DNA of 64,000 nucleotides from Pseudomonadota bacterium (GCA_023456105.1 JAEYAO010000100.1:62001-126000); one strand, 5' to 3'. Shown: positions 9,750 through 19,379, numbered from the stretch's first letter. Made by a program: numbers and translations. The notes: a model not told the origin generated them from the sequence alone.

Positions 9750-10595
9750 ATGATCCAGCCGAACACCCCCGACCTCTGGCGAGGGCTTCTTCCCTGGCCC
9801 GGGCCCCGGACGCACAAGCATTCGCGCGGACGGCTGGGCGTCGTCTCCGGCCGGGCGCATCAGACGGGCGCGGCGCGGCTGGCGACACGCGCCGGCATGC
9901 GGATCGGCGCGGGCTGGGTTCAGGTGCTGTGCCCGTCCGAGGCGGCGGCGGTGCTGGCGCCGGTGCTGGAGGGCGCGCTGCTGACCCCGTTCGGCTCGCC
10001 CGAGACGCTGGGCCGGGAGGCGGCGGGACTGGACGCCATTGTAGTCGGGCCGGGCGCGGGCGCGGGCGAAGACACGATCGCCGCCATCCACGCGCTGAGC
10101 CAGAGCGGGGCCGCGCTGATCGTCGACGCCGACGGCCTGTCCGCTTTCAGGGGACGCGCCGACGAACTGTTCGCCGGCCTGGATCGCGACGACGTGCTGA
10201 CGCCGCACGAGGGCGAGTTCGAGCGGCTGTTTCCCGGACTGCTGGCTCAGGGGCGAGAGGCGGCGGCGCTGGCGGCGGCCCGGCGCGCGCAGGCCGTGGT
10301 GGTGCTGAAAGGGCCGGAGACCATCGTCGCCGCACCCGACGGGCGAGCGCGCGTCAACCGCAACGGCTCCGCCTGGCTGGCGACGGCCGGCACGGGCGAC
10401 GTGCTGTCGGGCATGATCGGCGGCCTGGTCGCTCAGCGGATGGACAGCTTCGAGGCGGCCTCCGCCGCCGTCTGGATGCATTCGGAGGCGGCGAACGCCT
10501 TTGGGCCCGGCCTGATCGCAGAGGATCTGCCGGGCCTGTTGCCGCCGGTGCTGCGCGCCCTGTTCGAGGCGGAGAAGGGCGCGGGATCGGACTAG
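9750..10595 (+). CDS. nnrD: ADP-dependent NAD(P)H-hydrate dehydratase domain protein (NnrD-like)
   Basis: The 281-residue protein is a ribokinase-fold (carbohydrate-kinase-like) enzyme that repairs hydrated NAD(P)H using ADP. The DVLTPHEGEFERLFP segment (about residue 150) and the NGSAWLATAGTGDVLSGM motif (about residue 210) are the family signatures. Many bacteria fuse this domain to the NnrE epimerase; here the ATG at 9750 leaves no room for the epimerase, which must be encoded elsewhere or be absent. parC follows after 33 bases. Confidence 0.88.
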   Translation: MIQPNTPDLWRGLLPWPGPRTHKHSRGRLGVVSGRAHQTGAARLATRAGMRIGAGWVQVLCPSEAAAVLAPVLEGALLTPFGSPETLGREAAGLDAIVVGPGAGAGEDTIAAIHALSQSGAALIVDADGLSAFRGRADELFAGLDRDDVLTPHEGEFERLFPGLLAQGREAAALAAARRAQAVVVLKGPETIVAAPDGRARVNRNGSAWLATAGTGDVLSGMIGGLVAQRMDSFEAASAAVWMHSEAANAFGPGLIAEDLPGLLPPVLRALFEAEKGAGSD

Positions 10596-10628
10596 ACTTC
10601 GCGGGTTCAATCCGCGATTCGCAGGCCT

Positions 10629-12830
10629 ATGACGATCCACACCCCGCCGCCGGAAGGCGGCCGCATCATCGACGAGCCGATGGAGCAGGCGCTGAGCCGC
10701 CGCTATCTGGCCTATGCGCTGTCGACCATCACCAACCGGGCGCTGCCGGACGTGCGCGACGGCTTCAAGCCGGTGCACCGCCGCATCCTCTACGCCATGC
10801 ACCAGATGCGGCTGAATCCGCAGTCGGCCGCCCGTAAATGCGCCAAGGTGGTCGGCGAGGTGATGGGCGGATACCATCCGCATGGCGACGCCTCGATCTA
10901 TGAGGCCCTGGTGCGCCTGGCCCAGGATTTCGCCCAGCGCTATCCGCTGGTCGACGGGCAGGGGAACTTCGGCAACATCGACGGCGATTCGGCCGCGGCC
11001 ATGCGCTACACCGAATGCAAGCTGACGCCGGCCGCGCAACTGCTGCTCGAAGGGATCGATCAGGACGCCGTCGACTTCAAAGCGACCTATGACGACCAGG
11101 ACGAGGAGCCGGTCGTCCTGCCAGCCGGCTTCCCCAACCTCCTGGCCAACGGCTCGTCGGGCATCGCGGTGGGGATGGCGACGTCCATCCCGCCGCACAA
11201 CGCCGGCGAGTTGATCGAGGCGTGCCAGTTGCTGCTGACCAACCCGTCCGCCACCACGGCCGAGCTGGCCGAGATCGTGCCGGGTCCGGACTTCCCGACC
11301 GGCGGCGTCGCGGTCGAAGGGCACACCGCGATCCTGGACGCTTATGAGACCGGCCGCGGCGGGGTGCGTCTGCGCGCGCGCTGGGAGACGGAGGACCTGG
11401 GCCGCGGGGTGTGGCGCATCGTCGTCACCGAGATGCCCTACCAGGTGCAGAAGTCCAAGCTGATCGAAGCTCTGGCCGACCTGATCGAACAGAAGAAGGC
11501 GCCGCTGCTGGCGGACGTGCGCGACGAGTCGGCCGAGGACATCCGCCTGATCTTGGAGCCCAAGAGCCGCACCATCGAGCCTGAAATGCTCATGGAGAGC
11601 CTGTTCAAGCTGTCGGACCTGGAGATCCGCTTCCCCATCAACATGAACGTGCTGGACGCCACCGGCACGCCGCGCGTGATGGGGCTGAAGGACTGCCTGC
11701 GCGCCTTCCTGGATCACCGCCGCGAGGTGCTCAACCGGCGCAGCCAGTGGCGCATCGAGCGGGTGGAGAAGCGGCTGCACCTGCTGGAAGGCCTGCGCAT
11801 CGTCTTCCTGAACCTGGACGAGGTCATCCGCATCGTCCGCGAGGAGGAGCAGCCCAAGGCGGTGCTGATCGCCCGCTTCGGCCTGACGGAGGTTCAGGCC
11901 GACTTCATCCTCGACACCCGCTTGCGCCAGCTGGCCCGGCTGGAGGAGATGACGATCGAAAAGGAGTTCTCCGAACTGTCGGAAGAACTGGCGCGCCTGC
12001 AGGCCCTGACCTCCTCGGAGGGCAAGCAGTGGAAGGCCATCTCCAAGGAGCTGGAGACGGTGCGCAAGGCGCTGATCTCGCCGCGCCGCACCACCATAGC
12101 GGAAGCCGTCGATGCGTCGGCGTTCGTCGCGCCGGAAGCCTTCATCTCGCGTGAGGCGATCACGGTGATCCTGTCCGAACGCGGCTGGATCCGGGCGGCC
12201 AAGGGCAGGGTCGAGGACCCGTCGGAGCTGAAGTTCAAGGAGGGCGACAAGCTGGCCTTTTTGGTGCCCGGCTTCACCACCGACAAGCTGCTGATCGCCG
12301 CCTCGGACGGCCGGGTGTTCACCGTGGGCGCCGACCGGCTGGCGTCGGGGCGCGGGCACGGCGAGCCGTTGCGGCTGATGATCGAGCTGGAGGAGAAGGC
12401 CGAGATCATCAACGTCCTGGCGCACCACCCGGGAGGCAAGCTGCTGATGGCGTCCAAGGCCGGCTACGGCTTCATCGCGCCGGAAGACGATCTGCTGGCG
12501 CAAAAACGCGGCGGCAAACAGGTGTTGAACGGCGATCTGCTGGCCATGCTGCGTGTGTCGGGCGACCACGTCGCCACCATCGGCGACAACATCAAGACGC
12601 TGATCTTCCCTCTGGCTGAACTGCCGGAGATGGGGCGCGGCAAGGGCGTGAAGCTGCAGGGCTTCAAGCAGGGCGGTCTGGCCGACGTGACGATGTTCAG
12701 CGCCGAACAGGGTCCGGAGTGGGTCGATGGCGGCGGGCGTCGTCGCCAGTGGCCGGACTGGAAGGATTGGCTGGGCAAGCGCGCGGGAGCGGGGCGGCAA
12801 GGTCCGCGAGGCCTGCGGAAGTTCAGGTAG
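10629..12830 (+). CDS. parC: DNA topoisomerase IV subunit A
   Basis: The 733-residue protein is the DNA-cleaving subunit that decatenates chromosomes together with ParE. It has the N-terminal breakage-reunion domain ([21 protein letters not shown]), catalytic Tyr127 in AAMRYTE, and a C-terminal beta-pinwheel with [19 protein letters not shown]. The length is that of ParC, shorter than GyrA, and the GyrA box is absent. At the quinolone-determining site the sequence is [12 protein letters not shown]: Ala88 stands at the usual Ser position. Confidence 0.95.
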   Translation: MTIHTPPPEGGRIIDEPMEQALSRRYLAYALSTITNRALPDVRDGFKPVHRRILYAMHQMRLNPQSAARKCAKVVGEVMGGYHPHGDASIYEALVRLAQDFAQRYPLVDGQGNFGNIDGDSAAAMRYTECKLTPAAQLLLEGIDQDAVDFKATYDDQDEEPVVLPAGFPNLLANGSSGIAVGMATSIPPHNAGELIEACQLLLTNPSATTAELAEIVPGPDFPTGGVAVEGHTAILDAYETGRGGVRLRARWETEDLGRGVWRIVVTEMPYQVQKSKLIEALADLIEQKKAPLLADVRDESAEDIRLILEPKSRTIEPEMLMESLFKLSDLEIRFPINMNVLDATGTPRVMGLKDCLRAFLDHRREVLNRRSQWRIERVEKRLHLLEGLRIVFLNLDEVIRIVREEEQPKAVLIARFGLTEVQADFILDTRLRQLARLEEMTIEKEFSELSEELARLQALTSSEGKQWKAISKELETVRKALISPRRTTIAEAVDASAFVAPEAFISREAITVILSERGWIRAAKGRVEDPSELKFKEGDKLAFLVPGFTTDKLLIAASDGRVFTVGADRLASGRGHGEPLRLMIELEEKAEIINVLAHHPGGKLLMASKAGYGFIAPEDDLLAQKRGGKQVLNGDLLAMLRVSGDHVATIGDNIKTLIFPLAELPEMGRGKGVKLQGFKQGGLADVTMFSAEQGPEWVDGGGRRRQWPDWKDWLGKRAGAGRQGPRGLRKFR

Positions 12831-12841
12831 GCATGAGCGAT

Positions 12842-12864
12842 CTTCCCCCGCTTGTCGGGGGAAG
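12842..12864. repeat. Palindromic intergenic element 1 (hairpin)
   Basis: A 9-bp inverted repeat, CTTCCCCCG / CGGGGGAAG, with a five-base loop follows the parC stop. Half of the same motif (GGGGGAAG) recurs at about 12901-12908. It looks like a REP-like intergenic element and may also terminate parC transcription. Confidence 0.6.
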
Positions 12865-12964
12865 TGTCAGCTCGTGGAGCGACGCGACACGGCTGACGAT
12901 GGGGGAAGTCTCCTGTTGATCTTCCCTCACCGACCCTGGACCGGCTGCGCCGGTCGACGGGCCA

Positions 12965-12986
12965 CCTCTCCCGCAAGCGGGAGAGG
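12965..12986. repeat. Palindromic intergenic element 2 (hairpin)
   Basis: An inverted repeat, CCTCTCCCGC / GCGGGAGAGG, with a two-base loop lies just before the bpt stop. With the hairpin at 12842-12864 it brackets the 164-base space between the convergent parC and bpt genes, a typical site for dispersed alphaproteobacterial palindromes and bidirectional terminators. Confidence 0.6.
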
Positions 12987-12994
12987 ATTGCTGG

Positions 12995-13729
12995 CTACTC
13001 CAGCGGCTCCCAGCCGCCGAAGCGCAGGGCCTCGGCCGGCCGGAACTCGGCCTTGTAGTCCATCTTGCGCGAGCCGCGGACCCAGTAGCCGAGGTAGACG
13101 AACGGCAGGCCGACGATCGCCGCCTGACGCACGTGATCCAGAATGGCGAACCGGCCGAGGCTGCGCCGGACCTCGGCCGGGTCGTAGAAGCTGTAGACCA
13201 TGGACAGGCCGTCGCGGAGATGGTCGGTCAGGGCGACAGCCAGCAACCGTCCTGGGCCTTTGTCCTCGGGCGGCTCGCGATATTCGATCAGGTGAGTGCG
13301 CACGGACGTGTCCTCGACCATGGCGACATAGTCGAGCCAGCCCATCTCGCTCATGCCGCCGGTCGGATGGCGTGCGGTCAGATAGCGCCGCAACAGCTGG
13401 AACTGCTCAACCGTCGCCTCGGCCTCGACCAGACAGCGGGACAGGTCGTCGTTGCGGTTCAGAATCTTGCGCTGAGACCGCGAAAAGGCGAACCGCTCCA
13501 CCGGCAGACGCACGGACACGCAGGCGTCGCAGGCCTCGCACGCAGGTCGGTAGGCGATGTTCTGACTGCGGCGAAAACCGGAGGCTGTCAGCTCGTCATT
13601 GACATGGGCGCCGTCGGAGAACGGCAGGTTGGCGAACACCTTGCGTTCGGTCTTGCCGGGCAGATAGGGGCAGGGCGCCGTCGCGGTCATGAAGAACCGA
13701 AGCTGCCGTGTGGGAACGTGCTGCGTCAC
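12995..13729 (-). CDS. bpt: Aspartate/glutamate leucyltransferase (Bpt, ATE1-like)
   Basis: The 244-residue protein transfers leucine from leucyl-tRNA to proteins with N-terminal Asp or Glu, marking them for the ClpS/ClpAP N-degron pathway. The Cys-rich N-terminal segment PACEACDACVSVRLPV near residue 65 and the C-terminal FVYLGYWVRGSRKMDYKAEFRP are family signatures. The GTG at 13727-13729 gives the family N-terminus (TQHVPTRQLRFF). It is convergent with parC. Confidence 0.93.
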   Translation of the reverse strand: MTQHVPTRQLRFFMTATAPCPYLPGKTERKVFANLPFSDGAHVNDELTASGFRRSQNIAYRPACEACDACVSVRLPVERFAFSRSQRKILNRNDDLSRCLVEAEATVEQFQLLRRYLTARHPTGGMSEMGWLDYVAMVEDTSVRTHLIEYREPPEDKGPGRLLAVALTDHLRDGLSMVYSFYDPAEVRRSLGRFAILDHVRQAAIVGLPFVYLGYWVRGSRKMDYKAEFRPAEALRFGGWEPLE

Positions 13730-13789
13730 GACCGCACAATCGCTCCATCGCCCTTTCGCCCGCAAGCCTGTTCTCGCGAGCGGCGCATG

Positions 13790-14686
13790 CTACAGGCTGG
13801 TGTCCATCGGCAGGACCGGAGCCTCGCGCAGCAGCACAATGGCGATGCGCCGATTCCCAGCCAGCGAGGGATCGTCGGGATAGAGCGGATCCGATCCCGC
13901 CTTGCCCGCCACCGAATAGACGCGGTCGGGATCAACCCCGGCGCCTTGCAGCACCAGACGCGAGGCATTGGCGCGCTCGGATGACAGGCTCCAGTCGGCC
14001 GGGGCGCTGGCGCGGCCAGAGCCGGCGACGGCGCTGGTGTGGCCGGTGATGGAGATGCGGTTCGGCAGCTGATTGACGACCTTCGACACGGCGCGCAGCA
14101 GCACCTGGGCGCGCGCGTTCGGCCGGGCCGAGTTGGTGTCGAACATCGATCGGCCTTCCTGATCGACCAGCTGGATGCGCAGGCCCTCCGGCGTCTGATC
14201 GACGATCAGCTGCTTCGACAGTTCGGCGAGTTCCGGCATCGACTGCATGGCTTGGCGCAGCGATTCGGCGGCGGAGGCGAACTCGGCGGCCTCGCGCTTC
14301 TCGACCTCTTGCTGCAGGGCGGCGTCGCTGGCGGAACTTAGATTGCTGGCCCCCGGCGCCTGCGCGTCCGGCGGGGCTTCGGGCGCCAGTTGCTCCAGCA
14401 CCGACATGGAGCCCGCGCTCTTGACCCCGTCCTCGCCCAGGGCCGTGCCGCCCAGGATGCCGCCGGAGCCGGACGTCGTCTCCGACACGCTGGCCGGTGC
14501 GAAATACTCGGCGATGCCGCGTTTCTGCTCCGGATCCGTCGTGTTGATCAGCCACATCAAAAGGAAGAAGGCCATCATGGCGGTCACGAAGTCGGCGTAG
14601 GCGACCTTCCAGGCGCCGCCATGATGGCCGTGGTCGCCCACCTTCTTGACCTTCTTGATCAGGATCGGACGATCGCTGACAGCCAT
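13790..14686 (-). CDS. motB: Flagellar motor stator protein MotB
   Basis: The 298-residue protein has one N-terminal helix in KVAYADFVTAMMAFFLLMWLI, where the Asp of YADF is the proton-binding residue of the stator, a linker, and a C-terminal OmpA-like peptidoglycan-binding domain (ISITGHTSAV and LSSERANASRLVL). It anchors the MotA4B2 stator in the wall. motA is not adjacent, as in Caulobacter. The ATG at 14684-14686 is chosen because the following AVSDRPILIKKVKK is the usual MotB start. Confidence 0.95.
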   Translation of the reverse strand: MAVSDRPILIKKVKKVGDHGHHGGAWKVAYADFVTAMMAFFLLMWLINTTDPEQKRGIAEYFAPASVSETTSGSGGILGGTALGEDGVKSAGSMSVLEQLAPEAPPDAQAPGASNLSSASDAALQQEVEKREAAEFASAAESLRQAMQSMPELAELSKQLIVDQTPEGLRIQLVDQEGRSMFDTNSARPNARAQVLLRAVSKVVNQLPNRISITGHTSAVAGSGRASAPADWSLSSERANASRLVLQGAGVDPDRVYSVAGKAGSDPLYPDDPSLAGNRRIAIVLLREAPVLPMDTSL

Positions 14687-14796
14687 GGACGTTCGCCCCC
14701 GAGGATTCTCGCCTCCTGGATGCCGGATCAGGGTTAAGGGCGCGTTTCCGAAAGGCTCGCCTTGCCCTGTGCGCCCGCGCCGCATAGGTCGGACGC

Positions 14797-15309
14797 GTGA
14801 GCATCGAGCCGATCCCTGAAGACCTGTCGCAAGCCGAGGCGGAAGAGGCGTCGGCCTACCGTCGCGCCCTGGGGGCGTTTGCGACCGGCGTATGCGTGGT
14901 CACCGCCGACACGCCGGACGGGCCGATGGGGATCACGGTCAACTCCTTCACCTCCGTGTCGTTGAAACCGCGCCTGGTGCTGTGGTGCATCGACGAACGG
15001 TCCGACCGCTGGCCGGTGTTCGCCGCCGCCGATCGCTTCGCCATTCACGTTTTGCCCGCAGGCGACCGGGAACTGGCGTCGCGCTTCGCGAAGGGCGTCC
15101 GCATCCTGGCGGAAGGCGAGTTCACGCGAGTGGGCGAGGGTCCCCCCGGCCTGCCGGAGGCGCTGGCCCGCTTCGACTGTACGGCGCATGAGCGCATCCC
15201 CATGGGCGACCACATGATCCTTGTGGGCCGGGTCGAGCGGTTCAGCGGAACGGACGGCGAGGCCCTGACCTACTTCCGGGGGCGCTACGGCCGCGTCGCC
15301 GAGGCCTGA
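14797..15309 (+). CDS. Flavin reductase family protein (FMN-binding)
   Basis: The 170-residue protein has the flavin-reductase-like domain with the N-terminal FATGVCVVTADTPDGPMGITVNSFTSVS motif region that binds FMN. Such proteins supply reduced flavin to a monooxygenase or reduce flavin directly with NAD(P)H. No partner monooxygenase lies nearby, so its pathway is unknown. The start is GTG at 14797. Confidence 0.88.
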   Translation: MSIEPIPEDLSQAEAEEASAYRRALGAFATGVCVVTADTPDGPMGITVNSFTSVSLKPRLVLWCIDERSDRWPVFAAADRFAIHVLPAGDRELASRFAKGVRILAEGEFTRVGEGPPGLPEALARFDCTAHERIPMGDHMILVGRVERFSGTDGEALTYFRGRYGRVAEA

Positions 15310-15325
15310 AGAACGGAGTTCGACG

Positions 15326-16210
15326 ATGAAGATCGGTTTCGCGGGCCTGGGAGTCATGGGCGCGCCGATGGCGCGGCATCTGGTCGGCGCCGGCCATGAG
15401 GTCACGGGCTTCAACCGCAGCCACGCCAAGGCGCAGGCTTGGGCGCAGGCGACCGGCGGACGGGCGGCCGAGACCGTGGCCGAGGCGGCGGACGGCGCGG
15501 AGCTTTTCATCCTGTGCGTCGGGAACGACGACGACGTCCGCCAGGTGACGGGGCAGGCGCTGGAGCGGCTGGCGCAGGGCGCGGTGATCGTGGATCACAC
15601 CACCACCTCGGCCAAGGTCGCACGCGAGATGAGCGAGGCCGCGACGGCAGGCGGGCGGACCTCTTTGGACGCCCCGGTGTCAGGCGGGCAGGCGGGCGCG
15701 GAGAACGGCCAGCTCAGCGTCATGGTCGGCGGCGACGCAGACGCGCTTGCGCGCGCCGAGCCGGCGCTGCGGGCCTATTCCAAGGCGATCCAGCACATGG
15801 GCCCCTCGGGCTCGGGCCAACTCACCAAGATGGTCAACCAGATCGCCATCGCCGGCGTGGTGCAGGGTCTGGCCGAAGCGGTTCACTTCGCCCAGGTCGC
15901 GGGTCTGGACACCGACGCGGTTTATGAGGCCGTCTCCAAGGGTGCGGCGCAAAGTTGGCAGATGGACAACCGCTGGAAGACGGCCGCCAAGGGCGAGTTC
16001 GACTTCGGCTTCGCCGTCGACTGGATGCGCAAGGACCTCGGCCTGGTGCTGGACGAGGCGCGCGCGAACGGTGCGCGACTGGCGCAGACCGCGCTGGTGG
16101 ATCAGTTCTACGCCGAGGTGCAGGCTCTGGGCGGAAACCGCTGGGACACGTCAAGCCTTGCGGCGCGACTGCGAACGCCAGACGAGCTCGCTAAAGCGGC
16201 CGGTACATGA
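15326..16210 (+). CDS. NAD(P)-dependent beta-hydroxyacid dehydrogenase (HIBADH/GLYR family)
   Basis: The 294-residue protein starts with a Rossmann motif, MKIGFAGLGVMGAPMARHL, has the substrate-binding DAPVSGGQAGAENGQLS near residue 117, and the catalytic-lysine motif GSGQLTKMVNQ near residue 167. These define the 3-hydroxyisobutyrate / tartronate-semialdehyde / glyoxylate reductase family. Substrate is not predictable. Its end overlaps the stop region of the convergent acetyltransferase by 20 bases. Confidence 0.9.
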   Translation: MKIGFAGLGVMGAPMARHLVGAGHEVTGFNRSHAKAQAWAQATGGRAAETVAEAADGAELFILCVGNDDDVRQVTGQALERLAQGAVIVDHTTTSAKVAREMSEAATAGGRTSLDAPVSGGQAGAENGQLSVMVGGDADALARAEPALRAYSKAIQHMGPSGSGQLTKMVNQIAIAGVVQGLAEAVHFAQVAGLDTDAVYEAVSKGAAQSWQMDNRWKTAAKGEFDFGFAVDWMRKDLGLVLDEARANGARLAQTALVDQFYAEVQALGGNRWDTSSLAARLRTPDELAKAAGT

Positions 16211-16685
16211 CGTGCAGGCCGACAAGGCCGTGCAACGGATGATCGAAGGCCTCCGGAACCGTGCCGATGATCTCGAACCCAAGCTTGCGCCACAGGGCGA
16301 CGGCATTGGCGTTGCTTTCAACAACGGCGTTGAACTGCATGGACCGGAAGCCTGCGGCGCGGGCGAAGTCCAGGGCCGCCTCGCCCAGCGCGCGCGCCAC
16401 GCCGCGTCCTCGCGCCTGCGCCTCGACCATGAAGCTGCCGTTCGCCACGTGCGAGCCGCGACCCTGTTGGTTCGGTATGATCTTGGCGGCCCCAACGACG
16501 CGCCCGTCAGCAAGCGCCACCAGCGTCCCGCCGGGAGGCGGCGGCGTCCACAGAGCACGGGCCGCTGCCTCGGTCAGATCAAGCGGATAGGTGTAGGTCT
16601 CGCCCTCTCGCGTCACAGCTTCGATGATCGGCCACAGGTCGCGCCAATCGGCGTCGTTCAGCGGCCGGATCTTCAGGGGCGCCAT
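16191..16685 (-). CDS. GNAT family N-acetyltransferase
   Basis: The 164-residue protein has a GNAT fold with the acetyl-CoA-binding segment MVEAQARGRGVARALGEAAL near residue 87 and ALWRKLGFEIIGTVPEAF near the C-terminus. The acceptor is unknown. The start codon shares one base with the hemB stop codon (CATCA on the plus strand), so translation is probably coupled to hemB. Confidence 0.9.
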   Translation of the reverse strand: MAPLKIRPLNDADWRDLWPIIEAVTREGETYTYPLDLTEAAARALWTPPPPGGTLVALADGRVVGAAKIIPNQQGRGSHVANGSFMVEAQARGRGVARALGEAALDFARAAGFRSMQFNAVVESNANAVALWRKLGFEIIGTVPEAFDHPLHGLVGLHVMYRPL

Positions 16686-17686
16686 CAGGCGCCCAGCAGT
16701 CGCGCAGCCTGCGGCGCGAAATAGCTGAGCACGCCCGCCGCTCCCGCGCGCTTGAAGGCGTGCAGTGTCTCCAGGATCGCCCGATCCTCGTTCAGCCAGC
16801 CGTTGGCGATCGACGCCTGCATCATCGCGTACTCGCCCGAGACCTGATAGGCGAAGGTCGGAACCTTGAAGGTCTCTGACACGCGCCGCACGATATCGAG
16901 ATAGGGCATGCCGGGCTTGACCATCACGGCGTCGGCGCCCTCCGACAGGTCCATGGCCACCTCCTTCAGGGCCTCGTCGGAGTTGGCGTAGTCCATCTGA
17001 TAGGTCTTCTTGTCGCCGGTCAGCATCCGCGCGGAGCCGACCGCATCCCGATAGGGGCCGTAGAAGGCCGAGGCGAACTTGGCGGCGTAGGACAGGATCA
17101 GCGTGTCCTGGAAACCATTGGCCTCCAGCGCCTCGCGGATCGCCTGAACGCGCCCGTCCATCATGTCGGAAGGCGCGACGATGTCGGCGCCGGCGTGGGC
17201 CTGGATAAAGGCCTGCTCGGCCAGGCGCTCCAGCGTCGCGTCGTTGGCGATGCGCTGGCCTTCCAGCACGCCGTCGTGACCATGGTCGGTGTAGCAGTCG
17301 AGCGCGACGTCGCACATGACGCCGATCTCGGGCGCGGCGTCCTTGATGGCCTTAATGCATTCGGGGATCAGGCCGTCCGGGTCGGTCGCACCGGTTCCGA
17401 CAGCGTCCTTGATCGAGGCGTCCACGTTCGGGAACAGCGCCAGCGTGGGAATGCCCAGATCGAGCGCCTCCACCGCGGCCCGCGCCGCCGCCTTGGGCGA
17501 CAAGCGGAAGACGCCGGGCATCGACGGCACGGGAACGCGATCCTCCTGGCCGTCGTGGACGATGATCGGCCAGATCAGATCGGACGGGGTGAGCACCGTT
17601 TCCGCCACCAGCCGGCGAACCCACGGAGAGGCGCGCAGGCGGCGCGGACGCGCCAGGGGGAAGGGGGCGGGTTGATAGGGAACCAT
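16685..17686 (-). CDS. hemB: Porphobilinogen synthase (5-aminolevulinate dehydratase)
   Basis: The 333-residue enzyme condenses two 5-aminolevulinate molecules to porphobilinogen. Both Schiff-base lysines are visible, in LSYAAKFASAFYGPYRDA and MVKPGMPYLDIV. The metal loop reads DVALDCYTDHGHDG, lacking the three Zn-ligand cysteines of the E. coli type, so it should be the Mg-dependent class. It is divergent from hemA, which makes its substrate, with a FixK/FNR-like box between them. Confidence 0.97.
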   Translation of the reverse strand: MVPYQPAPFPLARPRRLRASPWVRRLVAETVLTPSDLIWPIIVHDGQEDRVPVPSMPGVFRLSPKAAARAAVEALDLGIPTLALFPNVDASIKDAVGTGATDPDGLIPECIKAIKDAAPEIGVMCDVALDCYTDHGHDGVLEGQRIANDATLERLAEQAFIQAHAGADIVAPSDMMDGRVQAIREALEANGFQDTLILSYAAKFASAFYGPYRDAVGSARMLTGDKKTYQMDYANSDEALKEVAMDLSEGADAVMVKPGMPYLDIVRRVSETFKVPTFAYQVSGEYAMMQASIANGWLNEDRAILETLHAFKRAGAAGVLSYFAPQAARLLGA

Positions 17687-17785
17687 GACGCACTCCGATC
17701 AGAGGCGAGCGCCCTACGCCGGCAGCCGCCTTCGTGCAAATCGCGCTTGGTCACGAAACACTTCAACCGTTCAGGCGGCAGCCTC

Positions 17786-17799
17786 CTGATCCAGATCAA
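17786..17799. promoter_or_regulatory. Putative FixK/FNR-type binding site
   Basis: The sequence CTGATCCAGATCAA differs by one base from the FixK/FNR consensus TTGAT-N4-ATCAA. It lies in the 287-base space between divergent hemB and hemA, 100 bases upstream of the hemB start and 175-190 upstream of hemA. Alphaproteobacterial hemA and hemB genes are known FnrL/FixK targets, so oxygen-responsive control is plausible. Confidence 0.6.
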
Positions 17800-17973
17800 G
17801 GACCGGCGGACCGGCTGCGGCTAAAGCAAGAGCAGCATCGCAGCGGCGGCTCAGCTGCTGAGAACCGTTATCAACTAAGAGGTTGAGGCGTTTTGTCCGT
17901 CCGCATCAATAGACATCTTTCCTGCGTCGGCGCAGATATGCGCGAGAGCCGCATAAGCGAAAGAACTTCTGTC

Positions 17974-19200
17974 TTGTTTGACTATAAGGCCGCCTTTCAG
18001 ACTTCGGTGGAGCAGGTCCGCAAGGAAGGCCGCTACCGCGTCTTCGCCGATCTGAAGCGACTTCGGGGCCAGTTCCCTCTCGCATCGCGTCGCCGCGAGG
18101 ATGGCTCCGAGCAGGAGGTCGTGATCTGGTGCTCGAACGACTACCTCGGCATGGGCCAGCATCCGGACGTGCTCGCCGCCATGCATGAGGCGGTGGACGA
18201 GGTGGGCGCCGGCGCCGGCGGCACGCGCAACATCTCGGGCACGACCCGTTCGGCCGTCGATCTGGAGGCCGAGCTCGCGTCCTGGCACCAGAAGGAAGCC
18301 GCCCTGCTGTTCACCTCGGGCTATGTCGGCAACGAGGCGACGCTTTCGACGCTGCAGAGGATCCTGCCGGGGCTGATCACCTTCTCCGATTCGCTGAATC
18401 ACGCCTCCATGATCGCCGGTATTCGCCATGGCGGCGGCGAGCGGCACATCTTCAAGCACAACGATCTGGAGCATCTCGAAGCCCTGCTGGCCGACGCACC
18501 GGCGGACGCCCCCAAGCTGATCGCATTCGAGAGCGTCTACTCGATGGACGGCGATATCGCCGACCTGAAGGGCACCATCGCCCTGGCCCGCAAGTACGGC
18601 GCGCTGACCTACCTCGACGAAGTCCATGCGGTCGGCCTGTATGGCGAAACCGGCGCGGGCGTGGCCGAGCGCGACGGCGTGTTGGATCAGATCGACATCA
18701 TCGAATGCACCCTCGGCAAGGCTGTCGGAGTGATGGGGGGCTATATCGCCGCGGACGCCGTGATTGTGGACGCGGTGCGCAGTTGGGCCTCGGGCTTCAT
18801 CTTCACCACCAGCCTGCCGCCAGCCCTGACGGCCGGCGCCCTGGCCTCGGTGCGCCATCTGAAGACGCACCCGGAACTGCGCTCGGCGCATCAGGAGCGC
18901 GCGGCCACGTTGAAGGCGCGCTTCGCCGCGGCGGGCATTCCGGTGATGGACAGCGAGAGCCACATCGTGCCGGTGCACGTCGGCGATCCTGTCCACTGCA
19001 AGATGATCTCGGACATGCTGCTGGACGACTACGGCGTCTACGTTCAGCCCATCAACTATCCGACGGTGCCGAAGGGAACCGAGCGGCTGCGCTTCACGCC
19101 CTCGCCGAACCACACCGACGAAATGATGGATCACCTGGTCACCGCTATGGATCGGCTGTTCGCACACTGCAACGTGGCGCGTCGCCCCGTCGCGGCGTGA
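17974..19200 (+). CDS. hemA: 5-aminolevulinate synthase (ALAS)
   Basis: The 408-residue PLP enzyme makes 5-aminolevulinate from glycine and succinyl-CoA, the C4 route typical of Alphaproteobacteria. It has FDYKAAFQ at the N-terminus, [12 protein letters not shown], the [13 protein letters not shown] segment and the PLP lysine in [14 protein letters not shown]. The start is uncertain: TTG at 17974 gives the family length and N-terminus, while an ATG at 17938 would add 12 residues and a TTG at 17893 would add 27. The next gene overlaps its stop. Confidence 0.93.
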   Translation: MFDYKAAFQTSVEQVRKEGRYRVFADLKRLRGQFPLASRRREDGSEQEVVIWCSNDYLGMGQHPDVLAAMHEAVDEVGAGAGGTRNISGTTRSAVDLEAELASWHQKEAALLFTSGYVGNEATLSTLQRILPGLITFSDSLNHASMIAGIRHGGGERHIFKHNDLEHLEALLADAPADAPKLIAFESVYSMDGDIADLKGTIALARKYGALTYLDEVHAVGLYGETGAGVAERDGVLDQIDIIECTLGKAVGVMGGYIAADAVIVDAVRSWASGFIFTTSLPPALTAGALASVRHLKTHPELRSAHQERAATLKARFAAAGIPVMDSESHIVPVHVGDPVHCKMISDMLLDDYGVYVQPINYPTVPKGTERLRFTPSPNHTDEMMDHLVTAMDRLFAHCNVARRPVAA

Positions 19201-19379
19201 GCGATCCGGCCCTCGGCGAGGTGATCGTCGAGTTCACGCGCAACGGCGCCTATGTGAAATGCTCGGCCATTCATGTGGCGACCGGCCGCGAAGTCAGCGC
19301 CATGGGACCGGCGAACGAGCCCAAGGCCGTGGAGCGGGTCGCCTTGGCCAAGCTGAAACGCGCGCTCGCGGCAGGCTGA
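19197..19379 (+). CDS. DUF6898 family small protein
   Basis: This 60-residue protein begins at a GTG overlapping the hemA stop (GTGA) and reads [20 protein letters not shown], then [17 protein letters not shown] and a Lys/Ala-rich helix. It matches the short conserved alphaproteobacterial DUF6898 family as I recall it, usually found beside housekeeping genes like these; no function is established. The tight overlap suggests translation coupled to hemA. Confidence 0.75.
   Translation: MSDPALGEVIVEFTRNGAYVKCSAIHVATGREVSAMGPANEPKAVERVALAKLKRALAAG

Noticed and set aside
9735..12800. A long minus-strand open frame of about 1,020 codons opposite parC and the dehydratase gene
   Set aside because: It is antisense to two well-conserved genes, rich in His/Gln/Arg/Asp as expected for a GC-bias artefact, and has no recognisable domain.
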